A stretch of 64,000 nucleotides of DNA, from positions 233,155 through 297,154 of the forward strand of contig NZ_JASJOO010000003.1 of NCBI RefSeq assembly GCF_030070105.1, in the 5' to 3' direction. Under the pieces are notes generated by a model that worked only from the letters and a program-made list of their open reading frames with translations, ran no database searches and was not told the origin of the DNA. Each line of letters starts with the position of its first letter. Positions within the stretch are counted from its first letter, which is position 1. This DNA comes from Bermanella sp. WJH001. GTDB taxonomy: Bacteria > Pseudomonadota > Gammaproteobacteria > Pseudomonadales > Oceanobacteraceae. Below are positions 1 to 9,184 of this stretch, in pieces. The position numbers were made by a program, and so were the translations under genes.

Positions 1-1449
1 GCTAGTCAATATCTTGTGAATGAATTGAATGATTCAATTCAATTACAATTATTAAGACGTTTCCCCTTACCACCGGGTGCTCAAAGCTGTGCGGTACACG
101 ATGACAGTGATCAATTTTTTGTCAGCGAAGAAAATATTGGCATTTGGGCATACTCAGCCCGAGCAGAAAGTGAAATCAAACGTAAGCCTGTGGACTTAGT
201 CATACCTTATGGCAAACTTGAAAAAGATTCAGGGCCTTTGGCTATCATTGATAACACCTTATTTGTGGCCCAAAGCGGGCACAATATAATTAGAAGTTAT
301 GACATTAAATCAGGTTCGACGTTTGAAAAAAGCGTAATCAAATTAGATAAAGATATTGAGTTAGACTCTTTAACGATTAACCAAGCTGACGATAACAACC
401 TTCAATTCATTGCACTTAATGATCACAATAGCCAGCTGATCAGCTGGACGTTGCCTTATACAAAACTCACTCATTCAGCCAATAAAATTCCAAATGTGCC
501 TGCACTTGTTGAAACCACGCCGGTCAAAACTCAAGGGGATGCAGCGGATGACCCTGCCATCTGGGTGCACCCTATTGATGCCCAAAAAAGTTTAATACTT
601 GGAACCAATAAAAAACGTGGGTTGTATGTCTACAACCTTGAAGGTGAAGAAGTACAAGAGCTATTAGTGCAACGGGTTAACAATGTAGATGTGCGCCAAG
701 GGTTTACCCATAAGGGGCAACCTGCAGATATTTCTGCAGCTAGTCAGCGTGACCGCAGCAGTATTGCGCTTTTTCATATTAATCCAAACAACGGTTTATT
801 AACTACGGTTAATGAAATCAAAACCGGTTTAGACAATGTATATGGCCTTTGCATGTATAAAGGAATCAACCAACATATTTATGTGTTTATTAACGATCAA
901 GACGGTCGCTTTGAGCAATGGCAAATTGTGGATAGTCAATCTGGCTGGCAAGGTAAGTTAGTGCGTGAGTTTGCTGTTGCCAGTCAACCTGAAGGTTGCA
1001 CCGTGGATGAATCACAGCAGCGTTTATTTCTAGGTGAAGAAAACCATGCACTTTGGACCCTAGGCGCTGAACCCAATACCAGTACAAATATGGAGATGAT
1101 TTCAAAAGTAGGCGATGTACTGACTGCCGATATTGAAGGCATGGAAATTTATGTAGGAAAAAACAAAAACTGGTTAGTGGTATCAAGCCAAGGCAATGAT
1201 AGCTACGTGGTGTTTGAAGCCCAAGCGCCTTACAAAGCTGTGGGAGAATTCAGAGTGGGCATCAACCCGTCGATTAGTATTGATGGCGCATCTGAAACAG
1301 ATGGCTTGACCGTATCCTCTGTTAATTTTGGTGAGCGATTCCCTGATGGTTTATTAGTTGTGCAAGATGGTCGCAACTTCATGCCAGAAGAAAACCAAAA
1401 TTATAAATTGGTTTCATGGCGTGATATTTCACACGCGCTAAATCTTTAA
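1..1449 (+). CDS. Beta-propeller phytase (3-phytase family), 5'-truncated by window edge
   Basis: Hydrolyses phytate to release phosphate; probably secreted or periplasmic. The frame is open to base 1, so the true N-terminus and any signal peptide lie outside the window; a GTG at 16 is only the first in-window start. The motif GDAADDPAIWVHP near residue 175 is the usual N-terminal signature of the phytase propeller, followed by GTNKKRGLYVYNLEG and a late EGMEIY, all typical of the family. About 170 residues precede that motif and look like a second, incomplete propeller (VSEENIGIWAY resembles the propeller repeat FLGEENHALWTL seen later), as in dual-domain marine phytases. It lies 71 bp upstream of an alkaline phosphatase on the same strand, which fits shared phosphate scavenging. 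The phytase identity is secure; the extent of the N-terminal domain is inferred. Confidence 0.88.
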   Translation, partial: ASQYLVNELNDSIQLQLLRRFPLPPGAQSCAVHDDSDQFFVSEENIGIWAYSARAESEIKRKPVDLVIPYGKLEKDSGPLAIIDNTLFVAQSGHNIIRSYDIKSGSTFEKSVIKLDKDIELDSLTINQADDNNLQFIALNDHNSQLISWTLPYTKLTHSANKIPNVPALVETTPVKTQGDAADDPAIWVHPIDAQKSLILGTNKKRGLYVYNLEGEEVQELLVQRVNNVDVRQGFTHKGQPADISAASQRDRSSIALFHINPNNGLLTTVNEIKTGLDNVYGLCMYKGINQHIYVFINDQDGRFEQWQIVDSQSGWQGKLVREFAVASQPEGCTVDESQQRLFLGEENHALWTLGAEPNTSTNMEMISKVGDVLTADIEGMEIYVGKNKNWLVVSSQGNDSYVVFEAQAPYKAVGEFRVGINPSISIDGASETDGLTVSSVNFGERFPDGLLVVQDGRNFMPEENQNYKLVSWRDISHALNL

Positions 1450-1520
1450 AAATTCTTACATTTTTTAATACTTGCTCTATGGCGTATACATCGCCATAGA
1501 GCGTTTAAGGTTTAATCTTC

Positions 1521-3113
1521 ATGAATCTACATTCAAAACTAGCTACATTATTGTGTTGTGGTGTTTTGGCCGCTTGCAGTCATCAGCCAAAAATAGACTT
1601 ACCCAGCAATCAAATTGAAAACCCCTGGTATCAATCAGGCGAGCAAGCTATTTCAAACAAACTTTCTCATGTGGATTTAAACCAAGCCGGTAAAGCAAAA
1701 AATATTATTGTGTTTTTAGGGGATGGTATGGGCATTAGCACGCTGACCGCCGCTAGAATTTTACAAGGCCAGTTAAATGGTAAAACGGGTGAAGAAAATT
1801 ATTTAAGTTTTGAGGAATTTCCGTTTAGCGGCCTTGCCAAAACTTACAACACAAACCAACAAACTCCCGATTCGGCCGGCACCATGTCTGCGATTATGAC
1901 GGGTGTGAAAACTGACGCAGGTGTTTTAGCGGTTGATGAAACAGCAAACAAGGGCGACTGCAAAAGCAGTGAAGGCCATGAAATGATGTCGGCCCTTGAA
2001 ATAGCAGAACTCTCCGGCAAAGCTACTGGCATTGTATCCACTGCACGCATTACCCATGCAACACCCGCCGCCACTTATGCTAAATCAGCTAGCCGAGATT
2101 GGGAAAACAATTCAGATGTTCCTGCTGATCAATCTGAATGCAGCGACATTGCGTTACAGCTTATTAATTTTCAACAGCGTTTAGCCAGTGCTTATCCACA
2201 TTTAAATAGCGATGGCATTGAAGTAATACTAGGGGGAGGCCGACGGAACTTTTTACCCAATCAAACACACTTCAATGAAGAAAATCCTGATGCCAATAAA
2301 GCAGAAGGTAAACGAACAGATAACCAACATCTCATTCGCCAATGGCAAGCCCTTTACCCTAATGGGCGCTATGTGAATAATCGAGATGATTTCATAAACG
2401 CATCCAAACAAAATCATAGTCACCTATTTGGGTTATTTCACCCGTCACACATGCGCTATGACGCAGACGCTAAACACGATGCACTAGGTGAACCCAGTTT
2501 AAGTGACATGACCAGTGTGGCGATTGATAAACTTGCTGAGAATAAAACAGGATATTTTTTAATGGTTGAGGCTGGCCGTATTGACCACGGCCATCACGCA
2601 GGTAATGCTTATAACGCACTGCATGAAACCATTGCGTTATCGGATGCTGTAGAGACGGCATTAAGAAAAGTGGATCTTAGCGAAACCTTAATTATTGTTA
2701 CCGCCGACCACAGCCATGTTATGACCATGGCAGGTTACCCTAAACGGGGTAATCCTATTTTAGGTAAAGTAATCGCCCCTAATCAAACAACACCAACTCT
2801 TATGGCCGATGGTTTACCTTATACAACATTGGGTTATTTAAATGGCCGTGGCATGCATGACCTTGCAGATGAAACCGATGCCGATGCGGTAGATGAGCAT
2901 CCGATCAATGTCGGTAGAAAAGACATTTCAAATATTGATACCACTAAAGCGGGTTATCACCAAGAAGCATTGATCCCTCGCGACAGTGAAACCCATGGTG
3001 GCGAAGACGTGGCTATTTTTGCAACTGGCCAGGGTGCCCACTTAGTCTCAGGAGTGAACGAGCAAAATGTGATTTTTCATATCATGATGTATGCGGCAGG
3101 CTTGCTACAATAA
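1521..3113 (+). CDS. Alkaline phosphatase, lipoprotein (PhoA superfamily)
   Basis: A 530-residue alkaline phosphatase that would release phosphate from phosphomonoesters at the cell envelope. The N-terminus is a lipoprotein signal with lipobox LAAC (Cys at residue 19). Metal and nucleophile motifs are visible: FLGDGMG (first metal Asp), TPDSAGTMSAIMTG (nucleophile Ser after Asp), EAGRIDHGHH, and VTADHSH, with a late THGGEDV providing the final metal His. The length is near that of PhoA-type enzymes with extra loops. It follows the phytase gene by 71 bp on the same strand and ends at a strong hairpin (3121-3148). The two likely act in sequence on phytate or other organic phosphate. No Pho-box was recognised in the short gap. 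Family assignment is firm; the natural substrate is unknown. Confidence 0.92.
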   Translation: MNLHSKLATLLCCGVLAACSHQPKIDLPSNQIENPWYQSGEQAISNKLSHVDLNQAGKAKNIIVFLGDGMGISTLTAARILQGQLNGKTGEENYLSFEEFPFSGLAKTYNTNQQTPDSAGTMSAIMTGVKTDAGVLAVDETANKGDCKSSEGHEMMSALEIAELSGKATGIVSTARITHATPAATYAKSASRDWENNSDVPADQSECSDIALQLINFQQRLASAYPHLNSDGIEVILGGGRRNFLPNQTHFNEENPDANKAEGKRTDNQHLIRQWQALYPNGRYVNNRDDFINASKQNHSHLFGLFHPSHMRYDADAKHDALGEPSLSDMTSVAIDKLAENKTGYFLMVEAGRIDHGHHAGNAYNALHETIALSDAVETALRKVDLSETLIIVTADHSHVMTMAGYPKRGNPILGKVIAPNQTTPTLMADGLPYTTLGYLNGRGMHDLADETDADAVDEHPINVGRKDISNIDTTKAGYHQEALIPRDSETHGGEDVAIFATGQGAHLVSGVNEQNVIFHIMMYAAGLLQ

Positions 3114-3120
3114 AACCCAT

Positions 3121-3148
3121 AAAAAAAGAGCGCCATGCGCTCTTTTTT
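3121..3148. terminator. Bidirectional intrinsic terminator between alkaline phosphatase and phosphoribosyltransferase
   Basis: AGAGCGC-cat-GCGCTCT stem (3127-3143) flanked by an A-run on the left and a T-run on the right, so it can terminate both the rightward phosphatase transcript and the leftward phosphoribosyltransferase transcript. Confidence 0.9.
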
Positions 3149-3179
3149 ATTGCTTAGAATTAAAAATTAATAACTCAGT

Positions 3180-3749
3180 TTATTTATTTTTAATCTGATC
3201 AATTTTATCTGCAATATGAATGAGCTCAGGGCGGTTGGCACGTAGCTCATCTGTGGTTAGGCCATCAATTTCATGGGGAAACACTAACCACTCATCACTT
3301 TCATGTACAAAGTAATCCGGCACACGATCGGTTTTGTTGTTCTTTGGTTTGTAATACGGTGTGGCCACACGAATTTGCGGTGTATTCTTTTTACACGCGC
3401 GTTTTAATTCAACAATAGTTTGCTCGATGCTTAAACCACTATCGTGTACGTCATCGACGATTAATAAATTATGTTCGCTTTCAAGACGCTTTATTAAATA
3501 AGTAAGGCCATGAACACGTACGGTTTTGCTGCGCTCACCAATGCCTACATAACTTGAGGTACGAATGGCAATGTGGTCAGACTCAACCCCCAATACATGC
3601 AATAACTCTTGTACAGCGATCCCCACTGGCGCACCACCGCGCCAAACACCTACGATGTAATCTGGACGAAAGCCGCTTTCATATACATTCAGCGCTAACT
3701 GAAATGAGTCTTCGAGCAGTTGCTGGGCGCTGATGTAGACTTTTTCCAT
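3180..3749 (-). CDS. Phosphoribosyltransferase-domain protein (purine/hypoxanthine PRT-like)
   Basis: A 189-residue type I phosphoribosyltransferase. The PRPP-binding loop is clear (LLIVDDVHDSGLS), as is an early GVWRGGAPVG segment that forms the PPi loop. It probably transfers phosphoribose to a purine base (salvage); hypoxanthine/guanine is the usual substrate for close relatives, but the base is not readable from the sequence. The ATG at 3749 (MEKVYISAQQLLEDS) was preferred over a TTG at 3845 because family members begin near this segment; the TTG does have an AAGG upstream, so a longer form remains possible. It lies 173 bp downstream of lptG on the same strand and may be at the end of that operon. 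Confidence 0.75.
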   Translation of the reverse strand: MEKVYISAQQLLEDSFQLALNVYESGFRPDYIVGVWRGGAPVGIAVQELLHVLGVESDHIAIRTSSYVGIGERSKTVRVHGLTYLIKRLESEHNLLIVDDVHDSGLSIEQTIVELKRACKKNTPQIRVATPYYKPKNNKTDRVPDYFVHESDEWLVFPHEIDGLTTDELRANRPELIHIADKIDQIKNK

Positions 3750-3922
3750 AATACTGGGTACCTGAGCTGTTTGGCTTAAATTCTTGACGAACTGGTCAAC
3801 TTTAAATTTGGCGGCGAAGTTTACAGGATATACCGCCAAGAGCAAACCAGCGCCTTAAAGAAAAGCGGCATGCTGATAGCCTTATGCGATGAAACCCAGC
3901 GAAACTGGGCCTATTCCGGCTG

Positions 3923-4987
3923 TTATCCTGCGCGGCGTAACATCCAGCCACCCCATAAAAAGCATAATATAATGGGTATAAGGTTAGCCAATAACGGCCC
4001 GATGCCAAGCAAGAGCCCCATTGGCCCGAGTAAATCCACGGCTATTTTATATACCAAACCCACCAAGATGCCGCTGAATAGGCGCTGCCCCATGGTCACC
4101 GAACGTAAAGGGCCAAAAATAAAGCTAATGCCCACTAACACAAGGGCAATGGTGCTGATGGGCTGCAGTACTTTTTTCCAGAAAGCCAATTTAAACTCAC
4201 CGCCGCCGAGCCCTTGTGCATCAAGGTATTTGCCATAACTGTATAAAGTAGAGATGGCCATATCGCTGGGCTCTTGAGCTACAAACTTAAGTCGCTCAGG
4301 GGTGAGCTCGGTTTTGAAGGTGTCGGTTTGGCGCTTAATACTTTGAGTATTAAAATCATCCACACTGGTGATGGTCACGTTTTCCATGGTCCATTCACCC
4401 CGTTGATAAATAGCGCGCTTGGCGTGCGTCATACTGGTAAGTTGTTTTTCATCGCCAAATTCATACACAGTTAAGCCATGCAATACACCGTTAGGCTCAA
4501 TGGCAGCAAAGCGCATGTAATTATCACCTTCACGGTGCCAGTGGCCTTTACCATCATTGCTGGATGCTACTTCGCGACCCAGTGCAATGGTGCGGAAACT
4601 AGACGACATACGTTCAAGGTCTGGCACGATGTATTCGCCCATTACAAGACCTAACACCATCATGATGGAAGCGGCCTTCATGGTAGAAAACATGATACGC
4701 TGAGTAGAGACACCTGCTGCACGAATAGCCGTTAGTTCACTATGTGTCGCCAAACCACCCAAACCGGCCAAGCAGCCGATCAAGGTAATCATGGGAATCA
4801 TTTCATAAATGCGGGTAGGACTCGAAGCCACCACATAATAAACCGCATCCCAAAAACTATAGGTGCTGCGAATGTTATCGAGTTGGTTTAATAGCGCGAT
4901 CACCATATCAAGCATGGCCAAAACCACCAGCACGCCCAAAATGGCATTGATAACGGAGCTGCGAATATGAGCGTCTATTTTACGCAT
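3923..4987 (-). CDS. lptG: LPS export ABC transporter permease LptG
   Basis: One of the two membrane subunits of the LptB2FG transporter that extracts lipopolysaccharide from the inner membrane and pushes it onto the LptC-LptA bridge. It has 354 residues, close to E. coli LptG. Predicted membrane segments cluster at the N-terminus (roughly 15-35, 55-80 and 95-120) and C-terminus (roughly 275-350), separated by a periplasmic jellyroll-like region (about 130-265). The start ATG overlaps the end of lptF by 8 nt (ATGCGTAA), indicating translational coupling. The pair is divergent from pepA, the standard gammaproteobacterial arrangement. Confidence 0.95.
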   Translation of the reverse strand: MRKIDAHIRSSVINAILGVLVVLAMLDMVIALLNQLDNIRSTYSFWDAVYYVVASSPTRIYEMIPMITLIGCLAGLGGLATHSELTAIRAAGVSTQRIMFSTMKAASIMMVLGLVMGEYIVPDLERMSSSFRTIALGREVASSNDGKGHWHREGDNYMRFAAIEPNGVLHGLTVYEFGDEKQLTSMTHAKRAIYQRGEWTMENVTITSVDDFNTQSIKRQTDTFKTELTPERLKFVAQEPSDMAISTLYSYGKYLDAQGLGGGEFKLAFWKKVLQPISTIALVLVGISFIFGPLRSVTMGQRLFSGILVGLVYKIAVDLLGPMGLLLGIGPLLANLIPIILCFLWGGWMLRRAG

Positions 4988-6083
4988 GGGCAGCTCCTTT
5001 TGATTTTTTGTTCGCTTTACGGCGGCTCATTTTGAGTTGCACTGTGGGCCAGTACATCAACAAACCACCTAATAAAATAAAGCAAGCATGCAGCCACCAT
5101 AACCCCATCCATAACGGGGTTTGGCCTTGCTCCATCCACTTACGGGCGGTAATTAACATGGTGTAATACACCATATACACCACAATGGCGGGCAACATTT
5201 TACCGTAACGACCTTGGCGTGGTTTTACATGACTTAGCGGGAAGGCGATCAATACAATAATTGGCACCAATAAAAATAAGCCAATTCGATAATGCAGGCG
5301 TGCTTTGTCTTTTCGATTTTTACTTAAGTACAATTGATAAGTACTGGCCGCTTCATTTCGGGCTTTTTTTGCAACACTGCTCTCTTCAGCAATTTTTACC
5401 GAGTAAGAATCAAACATTAATGTTTCGAGTTGCTGCTTACCTGGCTCCCCTGCGTGTCTGCGACCATTAAGTAATTCTAAATAACGTGAACCGCTTTCAG
5501 GGTCCACATATTGCCGACCGGACTCGGCTAAAATGACGGTATCACCATCGGCCATAAACACGTTTTGCATTTGTTTACGGTCGGCGGATAGGGTTTGTGC
5601 ATAGGAGACTTTTTTGCCATTACTGCCAATGGCATTAAAGCGCCCCGGTGTAATAAATGAAAATTCACTTTCTTGTTGTTGGATTTGATAATACTCATCC
5701 AATTTATCGGCAGCCGTTGGCGCCAGCCACAAACTTAAAAAACCAATTAAGAACATCATCACACCCACAGGGGCCATGGTAATGCGAAACACTTGTTTGG
5801 GACCAAAACCGGTGGCGTGTAATACCGTCATTTCATTTTCACTGTGCATGCGTCCATACACCAGTAAGATTGAGATATAAAAACCCAAGGGTAAAATCAG
5901 CTGCAAAAAGCCTGGGCTGTTGTACAAGATGGTATAAAACACCGCTTCAGGAGGAATAATACCCGCAACCGCTTTGTTTAAATGCACCACCAAGCGTGCA
6001 CTGACCACAATCAACATTAATATGCCGGTGATGACAAATGTTGAGGTCAGTAACTCTCGAAGAAAATAGCGAGTTAAAATCAA
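4980..6083 (-). CDS. lptF: LPS export ABC transporter permease LptF
   Basis: Partner permease of LptG in lipopolysaccharide export. I set the start at a TTG (6083) because it has an AAAGGA ribosome-binding site 7 nt upstream and gives the typical LptF beginning LILTRYFLRELL and a 367-residue product (E. coli LptF is 366). A longer reading from 6158 would add 25 residues unlike the family. N-terminal membrane helices (about 10-35, 50-75 and 95-120), a periplasmic domain, and C-terminal helices near 275-350 are visible. The C-terminus is strongly basic (RRKANKKSKGAAHA). It overlaps lptG by 8 nt. Confidence 0.93.
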   Translation of the reverse strand: MILTRYFLRELLTSTFVITGILMLIVVSARLVVHLNKAVAGIIPPEAVFYTILYNSPGFLQLILPLGFYISILLVYGRMHSENEMTVLHATGFGPKQVFRITMAPVGVMMFLIGFLSLWLAPTAADKLDEYYQIQQQESEFSFITPGRFNAIGSNGKKVSYAQTLSADRKQMQNVFMADGDTVILAESGRQYVDPESGSRYLELLNGRRHAGEPGKQQLETLMFDSYSVKIAEESSVAKKARNEAASTYQLYLSKNRKDKARLHYRIGLFLLVPIIVLIAFPLSHVKPRQGRYGKMLPAIVVYMVYYTMLITARKWMEQGQTPLWMGLWWLHACFILLGGLLMYWPTVQLKMSRRKANKKSKGAAHA

Positions 6084-6238
6084 AAAATCATTCCTTTTAC
6101 AAACAAGCCGGCGTAAATAAAATAAGCAAGCACACTCTGGAAATATCGGCTTTTTCAAGTAGACTCAGCATTATCCCTGAAAATCCTATTCAGCACTACA
6201 ACCGACCATAAAAACCTCAAGTCGGATACGGAGACAGC

Positions 6239-7705
6239 ATGCAATTTACCGTCAGCCAAGCGCCTATTAATGAATTCCAAGGACAAGCACTTATTTTATT
6301 TGTCCCAAGTGAAGGGGAATTACCTAAAGCCACCGCCGTGATTAACGAGCAACTATCTGGTTTTATCGCTCAACTGCAACAAAACAACGACATGAAAGGC
6401 AAGGTCGGCGATACTCTTGTGATCCCTCAAGCCAGCGGCCCTCGTTTAATTCTAGTGGGCATGGGCAAAAATCCAATGTCTGGTAAAGATTTTTGCAAAG
6501 CCATAAACGCGGCAGCAAAAACACTAAAAGCCAGCGCGGCAAACGATGCGGCCATTGATTTGTCTGATATCGAAATTGAAGGCTTTGACAGTGAATGGGC
6601 ACACAAGCAACTGGGTCAATCGTTCCAAGACGCCCTGTACCATTTTGACGAATGCAAATCTAAAAAAGACGAAAGCCCAGCTAAAATTGAAGGCCTAACG
6701 GTTATTGCAGAAAACACCGCTGAGATTGATTTAAAATTCGGCCAAGCATTAGCAAAAGGCATGGCGTTTGCGAAAAAACTCGGCGATATGCCACCTAACG
6801 TCGTGACGCCGTCTTACCTTGCCGACGAAGCCGACAAACTTGCCACACTAAGCAACAACTTAACCACTAAGATTTTAGATGAAGATCAAATGGAAGAGTT
6901 GGGCATGGGCTCATTTTTATCTGTCGCCAAAGGCTCCATCGAACCAGGCAAAATCATTTGCATGGAATACATGGCGGGTAAAGCGGGGGACGCCCCTCAC
7001 GTATTAGTGGGTAAAGGCATTACGTTTGATACCGGCGGCATTAGCTTAAAGCCAGGTGCCGGCATGGATGAAATGAAATACGACATGTGTGGTGCAGCAT
7101 CGGTATTGGGCACCATGTTAGCCATCATCGAACTTGAACTGCCAATCAACTTTGTGGGTGTAGTGGCAGCCGCTGAGAACATGCCATCTGGTCATGCCAG
7201 TAAACCCGGTGACATCGTAACCGCCATGAACGGCACCACCATCGAAATCTTAAACACAGATGCAGAGGGCCGTTTGGTATTATGTGATGCATTAAGTTAC
7301 ACCATTGATACCTACAAACCAGCCAGTATTGTGGATATCGCCACGTTAACAGGTGCGTGTATGGCGGCTCTGGGTCGTGTAAATTCTGGGCTATTTAGTA
7401 CGGATGAAGATTTAGTAAACGAGCTACTCAGCGCCAGCAACACCAGTCGCGATACTGTTTGGCGTTTGCCGCTTGAAGACGAATACCAAGAATTACTGGA
7501 CAGCAACTTTGCTGATATCGCCAACATTGGTGGCCCACTCGCCGGTGCCACCACCGCAGCGTGTTTCTTGAGTCGCTTTACTGAAGGGCAAAAATGGGCT
7601 CACTTGGATATTGCAGGTACCGCTTGGAATTCCGGTGGCAAAGCCAAAGGCGCAACTGGTCGCCCTGTTCCTTTATTAGTGAACTACTTAGCCAATAAAA
7701 TCTAA
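6239..7705 (+). CDS. pepA: Leucyl aminopeptidase PepA (M17)
   Basis: Cytosolic, metal-dependent aminopeptidase that removes N-terminal residues from peptides; in some bacteria it also binds DNA in Xer recombination and transcriptional control. It has 488 residues with the M17 signature NTDAEGRL, and metal-binding segments GKGITFDTGGISLK and KYDMCGAA. The start ATG follows a GGAGA ribosome-binding site. It is divergent from lptF and ends at a long hairpin terminator. In many gammaproteobacteria holC follows directly; here about 5.6 kb of accessory genes intervene. Confidence 0.96.
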   Translation: MQFTVSQAPINEFQGQALILFVPSEGELPKATAVINEQLSGFIAQLQQNNDMKGKVGDTLVIPQASGPRLILVGMGKNPMSGKDFCKAINAAAKTLKASAANDAAIDLSDIEIEGFDSEWAHKQLGQSFQDALYHFDECKSKKDESPAKIEGLTVIAENTAEIDLKFGQALAKGMAFAKKLGDMPPNVVTPSYLADEADKLATLSNNLTTKILDEDQMEELGMGSFLSVAKGSIEPGKIICMEYMAGKAGDAPHVLVGKGITFDTGGISLKPGAGMDEMKYDMCGAASVLGTMLAIIELELPINFVGVVAAAENMPSGHASKPGDIVTAMNGTTIEILNTDAEGRLVLCDALSYTIDTYKPASIVDIATLTGACMAALGRVNSGLFSTDEDLVNELLSASNTSRDTVWRLPLEDEYQELLDSNFADIANIGGPLAGATTAACFLSRFTEGQKWAHLDIAGTAWNSGGKAKGATGRPVPLLVNYLANKI

Positions 7706-7732
7706 TCACTAGGGCCATTATAAACGGCCACT

Positions 7733-7780
7733 AAAAAGCCGAAGTCCACTGATTGACGTCAGTGACACTTCGGCTTTTTT
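7733..7780 (+). terminator. Intrinsic terminator of pepA
   Basis: Long hairpin: AAAAAGCCGAAGT pairs with ACTTCGGCTTTTT, with an inner CACTGA/TCAGTG stem (7747-7752 with 7759-7764), ending in a T-run. The flanking A-run makes it usable from either strand. Confidence 0.9.
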
Positions 7781-7884
7781 GATGCGCTTTTGTTGGCAAC
7801 GTCGTGTCGGCTCAATGTAGATTCACCACGTTAAGCTGACTCATATAAACATCACTTTAAACCTATAGTTTAGTTGACGTTTGC

Positions 7885-9009
7885 TTAAATGAGTTCCTGC
7901 AGTTTTTTTGAAAATGCTTTGGCGATGACTTTATAACCATCACCATTTAAATGAATGAAATCCGCCCAGTATTTAGCATCTTGCACCTGGTTGCGAACAT
8001 CCAAATAATGAAAACGCTCTAAGGTTTTACCCGTTTGCGCTTGGTACAAACTAGGTAGGTTTTGCATTTCTTTTAACAGTGTATCAAGCATGGCTTTTAT
8101 AAAATTCGCCCGCTCAGGGTTCACACCTTTGCCGCTTTTTGGGTTGTCTTCATCAACAGGATTCGCAGGCCAGCCCAGTTCATCAAAGGTTTCATGCAAA
8201 CGAGCCTTGCTGACAATTTTGTAATCCCCCATATCGGTCAAGTCGATACCAATGGCTTTAAGAGGGGCCAGAATCATATCCACTTTTAACAGCTTTAATA
8301 ATTCTTTAATGAGCTTACCCGCCTCGGCAAAATCAAATTCCGTGGTTGTGCCTGAATGTAATTGCACGGCATAGGCATAACTGTGAGTCACAATTTGAGC
8401 TTGAGGCGCAAACTCATCACGATACAAAATGGCCTGCAGGTAATACTGCACCACTTCTTGGGCGGCCATGTTAAGCAGGTCTTGATCGTATGAGGTTTGC
8501 CAATCACCTGTGTAGGTCTGAATCACACCATGGCGAACCGCATCCACCATGTCATTTCCACCGGCACTCAATACAATGGCATCCAAATGTTTTTGAATGG
8601 AGGTATTTTGCAGGGCGCTATATAACGTATGGGAAGGGAATTTATCTTCCCAAACGCCACAGCGTTTATCCGCTTCTTTTGCCGCTAACTCACTGGCATG
8701 ATCACCACTTCGCTCTAAACGCAAAAAGATACCGTCGAGTTTTTTATCGCGGCTTAAAAAATCGATCACATTGGTTTTGCTGTCCATGCCAAAGTTCTTC
8801 AAACCTATGGTGTAGCGCAACAATACCCCAATTACGTCGGTGAGACTTTTTACTGGAAAATCAAACCATGAATCCCCTTCGCTAATGACAATAGGCTTAC
8901 GCTTTACGGTGGGCCATTTCTCGAAATACTTCACTTGAAAACGGTTACGCACCACCAGTTTTTCAAACTTTTCAATGTTACGAGCATAATCTATGTCGGG
9001 GTTAGGCAT
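7885..9009 (-). CDS. SGNH/GDSL-type hydrolase domain protein
   Basis: A 374-residue protein with the SGNH hydrolase blocks in order: ISEGDSWFDFP (block I, nucleophile Ser), LSAGGNDMVDAV (block III, Asn) and YWADFIHLNGDGY (block V, Asp and His). It is therefore probably an esterase, lipase or acetylhydrolase acting by a Ser-His-Asp mechanism. No signal peptide or membrane helix is visible, so it is predicted to be cytosolic or exported by an unseen route. It is convergent with pepA and divergent from the retropepsin/7TM/ATP-grasp cassette. The substrate is unknown. Confidence 0.75.
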   Translation of the reverse strand: MPNPDIDYARNIEKFEKLVVRNRFQVKYFEKWPTVKRKPIVISEGDSWFDFPVKSLTDVIGVLLRYTIGLKNFGMDSKTNVIDFLSRDKKLDGIFLRLERSGDHASELAAKEADKRCGVWEDKFPSHTLYSALQNTSIQKHLDAIVLSAGGNDMVDAVRHGVIQTYTGDWQTSYDQDLLNMAAQEVVQYYLQAILYRDEFAPQAQIVTHSYAYAVQLHSGTTTEFDFAEAGKLIKELLKLLKVDMILAPLKAIGIDLTDMGDYKIVSKARLHETFDELGWPANPVDEDNPKSGKGVNPERANFIKAMLDTLLKEMQNLPSLYQAQTGKTLERFHYLDVRNQVQDAKYWADFIHLNGDGYKVIAKAFSKKLQELI

Positions 9010-9184
9010 GGGACATCCGTGTTATAAATAAAGATTGGCAGCGAAAATAACAGCTCACACCCAAACGTCAAGCTGTGACAAGGGTCAAACCAAGCTTAAA
9101 AAAGCCAAACTAGTGGTTTAACTGATTCCTAAGTGAATTCACTTTATGGTTAAATATGGCCCACTTTAAACCCTAGGAGTCGTT

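Noticed and set aside
3750-3845. Longer N-terminus for the phosphoribosyltransferase (TTG start at 3845)
   Set aside because: The extra 32 residues are unlike the family, although an AAGG lies upstream; the ATG at 3749 is preferred.
6084-6158. Longer N-terminus for LptF
   Set aside because: The extra 25 residues are unlike LptF, and the TTG at 6083 has a well-placed AAAGGA site and gives the family length.
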